Source: Leishmania mexicana MHOM/GT/2001/U1103
Taxonomy: Eukaryota > Euglenozoa > Kinetoplastea > Trypanosomatida > Trypanosomatidae
Assembly: GCF_000234665.1 (NCBI RefSeq)
Contig: NC_018324.1
Location: 2,106,428 to 2,170,427 of the forward strand
Length of the DNA: 64,000 nt
Reading direction: 5' to 3'
The notes beneath the pieces are model-generated. The model saw only the letters and a program-made list of their open reading frames with translations, ran no database searches and had not been told where the DNA came from. The translations under genes and the position numbers were made by a program. Shown piece after piece: positions 30,901 through 38,299 of the stretch; positions within the stretch are counted from its first letter, which is position 1; every line of letters starts with the position of its first letter.

Positions 30901-31629
30901 GATCTCGTACTCCACCGGAAGACCGTGGCAGTCCCAGCCAAAGCGACGGATGACGTGGTGGTTCGTCTGGTAGGCGAAGCGAGTGACCATGTCCTTGATT
31001 GTGCCAGCCAAGATGTGGCCGTAGTGCGGCAGGCCAGTCGCGAACGGTGGGCCATCGTAGAAGCTGAACGGCTTGCGACCCTCGGAGAGCTTCATGGAGG
31101 TGCGAAAGCAATCCTTCTCGCGCCACATCGCCAGCACCTCCTCCTCCATCTTCGAGAAGTCGAGCACATCGGGATAGCTCTTCACCGGTACGCCCGGCAG
31201 CCCCGCTGGGGGGTCTTGCTTCTGCTGCTTATCCTCGCCCGCCATGTGAGACGACAACGTGGGGTGAGAGAGAGATGAGGAGGAGTTCGGGGACGGCGGA
31301 TAGAGAGACGGGCGGGCGACGAAGTCGGGTTTTTGACTGTTAGCGTTAGGTGTAGCTTGACTGTCGTCGGTTCGTAGAGTGCTGTTCGGCGCGGTCGATG
31401 GCGGATGTGAAGCAGAAGGAGGGGGAGAAGGGGACGAGGCGGAGGAAGCAGTCGCAAAAACAGAGGTCACCGTGCACTTCACAGGCTTTCCGTGTGCGTA
31501 GATGACCGTGCGGGCTGCAGTGGGATAAGGGTTACTACTTTTCCTGCTCTTCTTCCTCAACCTCGCCGCCGTACAGGCCAAGACACCACAACCGTAGCCT
31601 CTCGCGAGGTGTGTGCTGCTCCGAAGCAT
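27946..31629 (-). CDS. IleRS: Isoleucyl-tRNA synthetase, with in-frame mitochondrial extension
   Basis: Class Ia synthetase that attaches isoleucine to tRNA(Ile). Counted from the upstream ATG at 31629 the product has 1227 residues; from the second good ATG at 31245 it has 1099, the usual eukaryotic cytosolic size. The HIGH motif appears as H-Y-G-H (residues 202-205 of the long form, 74-77 of the short), preceded by G-P-P-F-A-T-G-L-P. KMSKS appears as K-M-S-K-R near 768-772 (long form). Between them lies the CP1 editing region; the anticodon-binding and C-terminal domains follow. The first 40 residues of the long form are basic with no acid until residue 88 and look like a mitochondrial presequence; a Ser/Pro-rich linker separates them from the enzyme. 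In Trypanosoma brucei, alternative trans-splicing of one IleRS gene yields both forms, and this layout fits the same scheme. Confidence 0.95.
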   Translation of the reverse strand: MLRSSTHLARGYGCGVLACTAARLRKKSRKSSNPYPTAARTVIYAHGKPVKCTVTSVFATASSASSPSPPPSASHPPSTAPNSTLRTDDSQATPNANSQKPDFVARPSLYPPSPNSSSSLSHPTLSSHMAGEDKQQKQDPPAGLPGVPVKSYPDVLDFSKMEEEVLAMWREKDCFRTSMKLSEGRKPFSFYDGPPFATGLPHYGHILAGTIKDMVTRFAYQTNHHVIRRFGWDCHGLPVEYEIDKMLGIKTSHDVSKLGIDKYNDECKKIVTRYVDEWRKTVERVGRWIDFDNDYKTMHLSYMESIWWVFSQLWEKKMVYRGFRVMPYSTACTTPLSNFEANSNYKEVSDIAVTVAFQARADPNTYFLAWTTTPWTLPSNLSLCVHPELDYVKVLDTKSKRHYWLAEARLAEVYPKKDSKKASKAKGGDNAAEADAAPYTVVEKVKGAQLVGEKYVPLFPYFESSMSATAFRVIAGTYVTTDAGTGIVHQAPAFGEDDYQACLDAGIFEKGGKFVCPVDENGMFTSEVTDFAGKHVKEADPEIIKALEAEGHLFHKASIVHSYPFCWRSDTPLIYKAVESWFVNVEAFRDRLIECNEKTYWVPDFVKTRRFSNWLAEARDWNVSRNRYWGTPMPVWHSEDWEEVVCVSSIKQLEELSGVTGITDIHRQFVDDITIPSKRPGMPPLKRVPMVFDCWFESGSMPYAQEHFPFENQDKFKSLFPADFVSEGLDQTRGWFYTLLVLGVALFDVSPFRNVAVSGLVLAEDGKKMSKRLKNYPEPRVVIDTYGADALRMYMISSPVVRAEPLRFREAGVKGVVKDILLPLFNAAKFFISNTNYCIAAGGQVSLQVRSTNEMDRWILASCQSLLRYVKAEMRLYHLYNVVPGILRFVVDLSNWYVRMNRRRMKNATDSEDRSQALSTMLYILFSVSRIVGHIAPFVAEMLYQQIKPLLPATEHVDSVHYLMIPDEDASLDDPELERAMSRMMNIVDLVRVLRDQMVIPIKRPVRQVVIVHPDPQYIDDVRKVAGYIKDEVNAFEIVMSSGENYLETKLDANFEVLGKKYRKEMPAIRKGIQAMTHEEVTKFLHDKKGVVVGKELTIEDVKVLRQVKEGITDFQSNTDNDVVVLVDKRQDQELIDSWRAREFVNRVQQLRKKAKLVVTDEVDVYFEAEEADLTASILHSKDQINQTLRGVWTTMDQKPNDAELVAEEDTSISGVAVRLVLAKPKA
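31383..31450 (-). promoter_or_regulatory. Possible internal acceptor for the short (cytosolic) IleRS mRNA
   Basis: On the minus strand a C/T-rich tract covers about 31450 to 31410. The first clear AG after it is at 31383-31382, about 140 bases ahead of the ATG at 31245. Use of this site would remove the upstream ATG and give the 1099-residue form. Confidence 0.4.
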
Positions 31630-32707
31630 TCAACGCCTGCTACACCGCACGCGCGCGTTTGTGGATTTCGTGTGCGTCTCTGTGTGGGTTCGCGACGCAA
31701 ACGACACGCACGTAGAGAATGTAGGACTGCTCTCCTCGAAAAAAAAAACGTGCCGTTTCGAGTTTCCAAAGTGAGATGAGGAGCTCGCAGTCGTACAGCG
31801 GTAAAACAACAAAGAGGCTGCAACGCAAGCAAAGACAGGAAAGGTAGAAGGAGGATGAGCACACACACACACAACGCACGCTCGCCGTAGTTTGACACAG
31901 ATGCGTTGCGTGTTCTTTGTTTTTGTTGTGGTTAGACCGGAACCGAAACGGCAATAACCGAATGCGATAGCGTTATTCTGTTGGCTGTTCGATAGTCACT
32001 GAGTAAGTGCATGAGTGCGTGTGCGTGCGTGTTTCGTTCCATCGCTCGTCAAGCGCGTGAGACAGAGCAGAGGAGAGGAGAGGCCGTTCCCACCAAGGAT
32101 TGAATACGCGCACGTCGCACCATCATTGCGCACCCATCGAGAGAGGCAGAGGGAAGGGAAGGGAAGGGGAGGAGAAGGTGATTGCCAGAGAGATGAGAAG
32201 TCAGTGGACAAACGTGTGTACGTCTGTGTGTGGCTGCTCCCATGCTTTGGAGGACCAAGAAGAGTAGCGGTGGCGATGCTCAGACGCGCTGCCGGCGTTA
32301 TGCACCTTTTTGCCGTATCGCGCTGTCTTCGCCCTCCTCCCCTCTCTACTGACACTGTTGCCAGATCACTCCAGGCGAGCAGCTGAGGCTCCTCCGCCAG
32401 TCCCCCGAGCTGCAGGGCGAAAGGCGGGGTGAAGGGAAGAAGGAGACTCAGTCCTGTCTTCGTTTTTTTTCTTTCGCTTCGCTCCTTCACTCCTCCCCAC
32501 GATTTCACGGGCGCACGAGAAAGACGGCAAGAGGACAAGGCAAGCAGCAGCAGCCGCAGCGGCAGTAAAACCTCTGACAGAAACAAAGAGAGACGCAGCC
32601 TTGTGGCCGTCGACGGACGTCGCAGCAGCGAGCCGATATCATCGGCGAGCGAGCGCTTCCCAACAAAGTCACGCACTCGTCTCGTCCACCGGGTCCGCTC
32701 CGTTGAT
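31630..32707. other. Spacer upstream of IleRS
   Basis: On the minus strand a ten-T run at 31748-31739 followed by AG at 31736-31735 is a plausible acceptor for the long IleRS mRNA. CA repeats lie at 31859-31874 and an AGGGA-type purine block at 32143-32176. The right half is presumably the 3' untranslated region of the SWIM-protein gene. No gene. Confidence 0.7.
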
Positions 32708-33415
32708 TCAGAGGGAGCGCAGTAGTAGTTGCTCGTACTCGGCAGGACTAACAATGCGCACAGAAAGGCTGTCCTGCACCACTCCTGTGGCCTCGATGCG
32801 CAAGGCAAGCTGCAGTGCCAGCATGTGCTTGCAGCACCACACTTCCTGCCGCTGAATCGACTGGTATGCGTAGGCAGAGCAGGGGCAGTAGTAGGGAGAA
32901 AAGAGTGTGTGTTCGCCGACCTGGTAGAGACAGCGTGCCCGATGCACGGGCACCTGTGAGGAGACTGCGGCAGCGCTGCCCTGATCGTCCTTCTGTGAGA
33001 CAGTGTTTGAGCGAGCCGTGGACGACACGGCGTCTGCACCGGAGCGCCTCGCGCGCTGAGCTTCGTGGTGCACGCACTCCACGTCATCGTCCGACGCCTT
33101 CACCGACTCGTCATCGTCGGACAAGTCCACCTCAGCGCCCTCCACATATCGTATGACCGGCTCGGTCCCGTGCAACGCGATGCCAATGGCTGACAGCGCC
33201 GTTTTACCATAGAGAATCTCAAGCGGCGCTAGCGCCTCCTCGATGCTCTTGGGCACACCATGCGCCTCGGCACCGACCACGCCATCCGGGCGTAGGGTGT
33301 CACTAGAATTCGAACCCGCAACGACGTATTGTGCGTAGGCGTCCAAGACGGCGCGGGTGATGAGCGCTGGGTAGTCCTCTGCCGCTCTCGAAAAAGTTGC
33401 CATTGCCGTGTTCAT
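32708..33415 (-). CDS. SWIM zinc-finger protein, ZSWIM7/SWS1-like (Shu-complex type)
   Basis: Predicted 235-residue protein with a C-terminal SWIM zinc-binding motif: Cys177-P-Cys179, then Cys195-K-His197 after a Y-A-Y-Q-S-I-Q block, then a helix M-L-A-L-Q-L-A-L-R. The order and spacing match ZSWIM7/Sws1, which pairs with a RAD51 paralogue-like partner to promote RAD51 filament formation in homologous recombination. The N-terminal half also has the family's L-E-I-L-Y-G-K block followed by the strand before the linker. An acidic Ser/Asp-rich insert (about residues 94-155) is longer than in human ZSWIM7 (about 140 residues in total). The alternative is another SWIM-domain protein, but the small size and C-terminal position favour SWS1. 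Confidence 0.75.
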   Translation of the reverse strand: MNTAMATFSRAAEDYPALITRAVLDAYAQYVVAGSNSSDTLRPDGVVGAEAHGVPKSIEEALAPLEILYGKTALSAIGIALHGTEPVIRYVEGAEVDLSDDDESVKASDDDVECVHHEAQRARRSGADAVSSTARSNTVSQKDDQGSAAAVSSQVPVHRARCLYQVGEHTLFSPYYCPCSAYAYQSIQRQEVWCCKHMLALQLALRIEATGVVQDSLSVRIVSPAEYEQLLLRSL

Positions 33416-34263
33416 AAAAGCGGCGAAGGGCTAGGTGCCTTCTTGTGGATCGCGTGTGCGAGGCGGGAGGAGACGTCAACGGCGTCGTCCGTGCTGCCAG
33501 TTGTCAGGGGAAGTGATGGACATGATTGGAGAAGGGAGGAAGAACAGGGGAGGAAAGAATATGGAGAGAGAAAAAAATGGCGACGCGTCGCAATGCTTCG
33601 TGAGGCCGACTCCCATTGGTGAGTTTACCGGCCATCGTCTCGCAGTGCGCCAGACCCTTCCCCCCTCGACTGTGCAGCGCATCGCCTCCTCCCTTTTAGA
33701 GGTGCTCAATGGTGGCCACCGTGCCCTTCTCCACAACACACACACACACAACTACGCAGGTGTGTTCGCCCACTGCTGCAATGATGCAGCGGCGCGCCCC
33801 CTTTCGTTTCTCTATACTTCTCGACCCCCTGAAGACGGTGGAAGGGGGAGGGGACGCACCCCTCAGTGCGTGGTGGCATCACACACAGTCCAGAACCCCT
33901 CCCCCCACCCCACCACCACCACTCGGCGTGGGGAAGCCGGAGTGCCACCTCGAGGCGGATGCACCCCGTGGCGACCTGGCATGATGGGAGGAGCGGCGGC
34001 GGGGAAAGGAAGGAGGGGGGGGGTGCCGAGTGGCGCTGAACTCATGGACCGTGGCAGCGAACGGACACCTTGAACAAAGAAGAGCACACGCTTTTTTTTT
34101 AAAGGGCGCATCACACATGGGTGCCCTACTCTGCAGAACACACCAACACGCACGCACACACAGACAGACACGTACAGAGCGGTGAGGCACATGTGGGGCG
34201 GAATGGCACGGGAGGCGCGCGCCATGTCTAGGGCTGGTATGGCTGCCTTCATGGATGACCGGC
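33416..34263. other. Spacer between the SWIM-protein and cyclin genes
   Basis: Mostly occupied by the second copy of the dispersed repeat (33849-34072). Also contains a CA repeat at 33738-33751, a T run at 34091-34099 and CA/GT repeats near 34141-34171. No gene. Confidence 0.8.
33849..34072 (-). repeat. Dispersed repeat, copy 2 (right arm of inverted repeat)
   Basis: Reverse complement of 274-497 over 224 bases without a difference found by eye. It lies in the presumed 3' untranslated region of the L-type cyclin gene. Immediately beyond each end the two copies diverge. Confidence 0.9.
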
Positions 34264-35748
34264 TCACTTGCGGTGATGGCGACGCCGCCGCAGCTCTCCG
34301 TCGTCGGTATGATGCCTGTGGTGGCGCTTTTCGTGCTTCGACTTCCGCACAAGAATGTTCTCGTCGTCGTCGTGACGCGAACGGCGTCTCGACGAGTCAT
34401 GGACGGCGTCGGAAGGGAGGGAGGCACCAATCAGATCGCGCAGTTCTTCGATGCTCGCCGGGTTGGCAAAGGATGACGGCAGTGGCCCTGCGGCGCCGGA
34501 GGACGACGGCGGTGGCGGAGCGGGCGATACACTAAGCGAGGTCTTGGCGCTCGCCTCTGCGGCAGTTTCTCGAGCCACCTTGAGTTGCTCCATGGCAAGG
34601 TTATACTGATCCCGCTCAGCAACGGTGCGGTACAGCGGAACCGTGCTAAGTGCTCGCGCGTCTGCCAACGCGGCTGTCGCAGGACGATTTCCAGCACTGT
34701 TGCTGCTGTATACCCCGTATCGATACGAGATGGCCTTGAGAAGACGCTCGCTCACCCCAAACGCCGTGGACCACTTGTTGGGTAGAGTGAGGTCGGGCGG
34801 ACACGATTGCTGTATGGCGTAGATGGCGAGCGCGTCGGCAGGAACAGCGAGGAGCCGGCGGCATCGCGGGAGGTCGTTCACGACCTGCACCGCACGTATC
34901 ATCCACTGCGTGAGAGCCGCAGGCGGTCGTGCGGCTTTTGCTGCGGCGGTGACGCTTGGACGAGTCGTGCCGTTCGCGCCAGCACTAGGGTCACCCCTAA
35001 CGGCGCCGATGGCGCTCTGCGCGTCGTCACGGGCAGGCTCTACCAAGATATTCAAGTACAGTAGCACGTACTTGTAGGGGCTCTCGACAAACGTCTGAAA
35101 GCCAAGCTGGTGCAGGACAACCTCCTCTGCCTCTACCACGCAAGCCTTGAAATCTTCATAACGGGGAGGAGAGGGCTTGGACTGCTCATTCACAGGTGTT
35201 CCGCTGCGGCGTAGGCTCAGTCGCATGCAGATGTTCACCACGGCGCGAATGCGCGTTGACGGGTCCTCCATTTTGGTAGCAATAAGCAGGCATGCCGCCA
35301 CGAGATACATGATGTCTTCATGGTCCGACAGGTGATGAATGCAGTAGTCGAGTGGGGCGTGCAGGTCGACCAAAGGAACGAGACCGGTACGCATCTTGAG
35401 CTGCACGTGGTTCGGCACGAGATACTCGACGCCGGCAGGGTACGCAGGCTTGCTCGCAGCATCACATGTCTTCTCCGTCATAGATGGACTGCCGTTCGGC
35501 GATGAGGCAGCCAGCAACTCGAGTTGGGCGCGCTTCAGATCCTCGTTGAGACCATTTCGATAAGCGGGCATGTCGAGTGCGCTGATGTACTGAGAGCGGA
35601 AGTGCGTCTCGACGGACGCCTCGAAGCGCTGAAAGAGAATCGAGGCGCGGTAAATTGTGGAGGGTGTCGTTCGCAGAAGAAGCCCCGCTGTACGGATCAA
35701 ATCCACGCCATAGGCGGTGTATGCATCCCGCGCCGCAGCATCCGTCAT
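34264..35748 (-). CDS. CYC12: L-type cyclin (CYC12-like, partner of CRK9)
   Basis: Predicted 494-residue cyclin. The first cyclin fold begins at once (G-V-D-L-I-R-T-A-G-L-L-L-R at 14-26, I-L-F-Q-R-F at 37-42) and continues after a non-conserved insert (about 50-140) with L-I-A-T-K-M-E-D-P-S-T-R-I-R-A-V-V-N at 155-172 and the Q-L-G-F-Q-T-F helix. The second fold contains A-D-A-L-A-I-Y-A-I and an F-G-V-S-E helix, matching cyclin L. The tail is Ser/Pro-rich and ends in an Arg/His/Lys/Asp-rich RS-like stretch, as in L-type cyclins. In T. brucei the L-type cyclin CYC12 activates CRK9, whose loss blocks trans-splicing and spliced-leader cap4 methylation. The ATG at 35748 starts the conserved fold; the frame upstream is spacer-like. 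Nuclear location is inferred. Confidence 0.85.
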   Translation of the reverse strand: MTDAAARDAYTAYGVDLIRTAGLLLRTTPSTIYRASILFQRFEASVETHFRSQYISALDMPAYRNGLNEDLKRAQLELLAASSPNGSPSMTEKTCDAASKPAYPAGVEYLVPNHVQLKMRTGLVPLVDLHAPLDYCIHHLSDHEDIMYLVAACLLIATKMEDPSTRIRAVVNICMRLSLRRSGTPVNEQSKPSPPRYEDFKACVVEAEEVVLHQLGFQTFVESPYKYVLLYLNILVEPARDDAQSAIGAVRGDPSAGANGTTRPSVTAAAKAARPPAALTQWMIRAVQVVNDLPRCRRLLAVPADALAIYAIQQSCPPDLTLPNKWSTAFGVSERLLKAISYRYGVYSSNSAGNRPATAALADARALSTVPLYRTVAERDQYNLAMEQLKVARETAAEASAKTSLSVSPAPPPPSSSGAAGPLPSSFANPASIEELRDLIGASLPSDAVHDSSRRRSRHDDDENILVRKSKHEKRHHRHHTDDGELRRRRHHRK

Positions 35749-36492
35749 GGTGACTGGGACGATATAAGAGCGGTCACCTGAACACCTTGACGAGAATACA
35801 GACAGCAACGCGAAAACGAGTGTGTTGGTGACAGTATCCGTACACCTGCGCAAAAGGGAAGAAGTGTGCGTGTTTCTGGGGAGTGAGCGCGCGTTGCTAC
35901 AACTCCGCTGCAATATATATATCCCTCCAAGAGGCAGGGGCCTTCGAGTAGGATGTGTCTGCCTTCCCATAGCAGATAGATCATGGAAACCGTGAGTGAT
36001 CACCGGCACGCGACGGTAAGGAGAGCGAGAGAGAAGACAATGAGAATTCGGTGTGTGTGTACGTATAGGAGAGAAAGGAGGGGGTAAGGAGACCATTGGA
36101 GGGCGCACAGACGACAGATGCGGAGTAACAGACGCCCGTCGTCTTCCCAGCCCCTGCACCGCCGTTGTGAAGGCTGCCTCTCCTGAAGACAAACGCAAAC
36201 GTCAGGGGATCTACGTGTCCTTCATCGGGTCGACGTGCTGTTCTTGCAGACTGCTCCACATGATGCACAGGTTGAATGTGGAGGGAGAGTAGAGTGCCTT
36301 TTCCGGGTGGGTTCATGTGTGTCCTCTCCTTCTGTTTAGCAACTGTAGCCGAGCACAACATACCCCCATGTGCGCACGCTCACACATGCAAGGCTCTACT
36401 TCGGTCGAGGAAAGAGATGATAACACGTGTTGCGAATGAGCTCACTGGTACGCTCCATGATGCAGACGTGCACGCACATGTTCCTATGTGCC
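35749..36492. other. Spacer between the cyclin and canopy-like genes
   Basis: Short TA run at 35911-35921 and GT run near 36050-36061. Contains the cyclin leader and the 3' untranslated region of the canopy-like gene. No gene. Confidence 0.75.
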
Positions 36493-37482
36493 TCAGAGAT
36501 CATCGGCGTCGCTCGGAGCACTTGGCCGGCGCTGCCGCTGCTGTTGCTGTTGTTTGCGATCCTCGCCACGCATGTAGTCCTGCAGCGTGGAGAACTCATC
36601 GTCTGTGAGGTCGAAGGCGGTGGGATCGACCGCCTGCAAATCCTCCTTGTTCCCCGTCACAAAGGCTTCCTTCATTCGACGGATCTCGTCCCGCGAGAAG
36701 ACGTCGGCGGACTGGCCCTGCTCACGTGTCAGGCGATGCAGCATCGTCTCCATCTCTCGCTCCTCCGTCTCGATCTCTTGTGGCCTGTCCGCGTCGATCG
36801 ACTCTCGCAGCTCCGCGTCTTTCATGAGGGTCACGTCCAGCTTGCGCGCAAAGGTCGCGTGATTCTCGCAGTGCGGGGATGGAGCGCAGAAACTGTCGAA
36901 GACGGCGTCGCGGTGCGCCGCATCGCTGATGTTACGACCAGCATTCGCTTCCTTTACAAGGCGGCTGGAGAAGCCGTCCATGTAGCCGCTGTCCATCCAC
37001 TCCTCACAAAGCACCGCTACGGTTTCGCAAATTCGGCCGCACTTGCTGTAGTAGTCCACCACCCCCACGCTCATGTGATAGCGTGGCGTTGCAGCAGCGG
37101 GCCTGTCCGCGTCTCTCCTTGAAGGTGCCACCTCTTCCACTTGCAGAGCCACTTGGCGAATCCACTGGCCCTGGTCCTTGAAAGGAATACACATATTCTC
37201 TACCTCCTCCAGCACGTCGTCCTCGCGCACCTGCAGCCGTTTCCTCTGCCGCTCCTCGCGTTTCGCCTCTACTTGGTAGAGGGCGTTCACGACAATGAAG
37301 GAGCACACGTCGCAGCGCAAAGCATTCTGCACTATGGGGGGATAGGGGGTGTTCAGCGGCAGCTGTTTCCGGGCACTCGCGCACCCAACCACAGCGACCA
37401 CCACGCATACTAGTAGCAGCAGCGCTGTCGTAACGAGCGGCCGCGTCGGAGCGACATGGGATGAAGGACTGCAACACGGCAT
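36493..37482 (-). CDS. Canopy/saposin-like secretory-pathway protein
   Basis: Predicted 329-residue protein with an N-terminal hydrophobic signal segment (about 16-36). A cysteine pattern typical of the canopy (CNPY/DUF3456) saposin-like fold follows: Cys57-x-x-Cys60, Cys98, Cys148, Cys152 and Cys159, around C-D-V-C-S-F-I-V and C-G-R-I-C-E-T-V. Two further cysteines (199 and 205) may pair. Canopy proteins reside in the ER and act as co-chaperones for membrane receptors. The C-terminal third is acidic and helical, ends in a glutamine-rich and then Asp-rich tail, and has no obvious KDEL-type signal. The alternative is a more general saposin-like protein. No known client exists in kinetoplastids. 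Confidence 0.7.
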   Translation of the reverse strand: MPCCSPSSHVAPTRPLVTTALLLLVCVVVAVVGCASARKQLPLNTPYPPIVQNALRCDVCSFIVVNALYQVEAKREERQRKRLQVREDDVLEEVENMCIPFKDQGQWIRQVALQVEEVAPSRRDADRPAAATPRYHMSVGVVDYYSKCGRICETVAVLCEEWMDSGYMDGFSSRLVKEANAGRNISDAAHRDAVFDSFCAPSPHCENHATFARKLDVTLMKDAELRESIDADRPQEIETEEREMETMLHRLTREQGQSADVFSRDEIRRMKEAFVTGNKEDLQAVDPTAFDLTDDEFSTLQDYMRGEDRKQQQQQRQRRPSAPSDADDL

Positions 37483-38299
37483 CCGAAGGGTGTGCTTTGC
37501 GTATATGTTTTACGAACTGCAGGAGTGCTGAGGTGCTGCTGCTGCTGGTGGTGGTGGTGGCGGCCAATGTCCGCAGAGAGGAGGAGGGGGGTGGGGAAAG
37601 GCGAGGGTAAGTGAGCCCCACAAAGGGTGCAAGTGATTTCCTCCAATGGATGGCGGATGGTGCACGGGAGAGAGAGACAATGCAATGATAATGAAAAGAA
37701 ACAAAGAGAGATGCAGTGTGATACGATAAAGTGCAGCGCAAGCCGCTGCTTGCCGGTGGCGCATGCAGCGAAACCAGAAAAAAAGGCGAGTCGAAGGGGA
37801 CAGGGCCACAGTCATCGCCTTGTCGATCTGTCAAGACCGATTATGACGCGTCCTTTCCCCTCCTTGACATGCCTGCGTTTTTTTCTTGATTGCTGCTTCC
37901 ACGCACGTGATCGGCACAACTCCTCCACCTGAACCGGCACAGCTGCCCTTCCATATGGGCAAACTGTCGCTCGGCGTTCCCGCGTTCCTCTTCATGGAAT
38001 GAATTATTCATTCGGTTCTGTGTTCTTCGTTCCCCCGCCCACGGACTTGAGTCGGGGTTGCACGAGCATGCGTGCGTAAACGTGGGTGTGCTCCACGATT
38101 TGAAACAGCGGGGTACCCTTTGGCGGATTCGGTAAGGGTCGCGCACAGCACGCCAGCTAACGGGTCCAGGCGGCGACGGTATTCGATTCGTCTGCCAGCT
38201 CATCTGGTGTAGGTGATGTGACAAGGAAAACGAGGCGGTAGCCGACTCTCTGCATCCATCAACGCACAACGCGCCTCAACCTAAAGAGACCCCGCACGA
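37483..38299. other. Spacer between the canopy-like and oxidoreductase genes
   Basis: GGT/GCT trinucleotide repeats at 37530-37562 and mixed low complexity elsewhere. No gene. Confidence 0.75.

Noticed and set aside
31996..33087. 363-codon minus-strand frame overlapping the SWIM-protein gene
   Set aside because: It lies in a different frame over a gene with a recognisable SWIM motif and otherwise consists of Ser/Arg/Thr-rich spacer translation.
33300..33325. tRNA B-box-like GTTCGAA sequence
   Set aside because: It falls inside the SWIM-protein coding region with no A box or cloverleaf around it.
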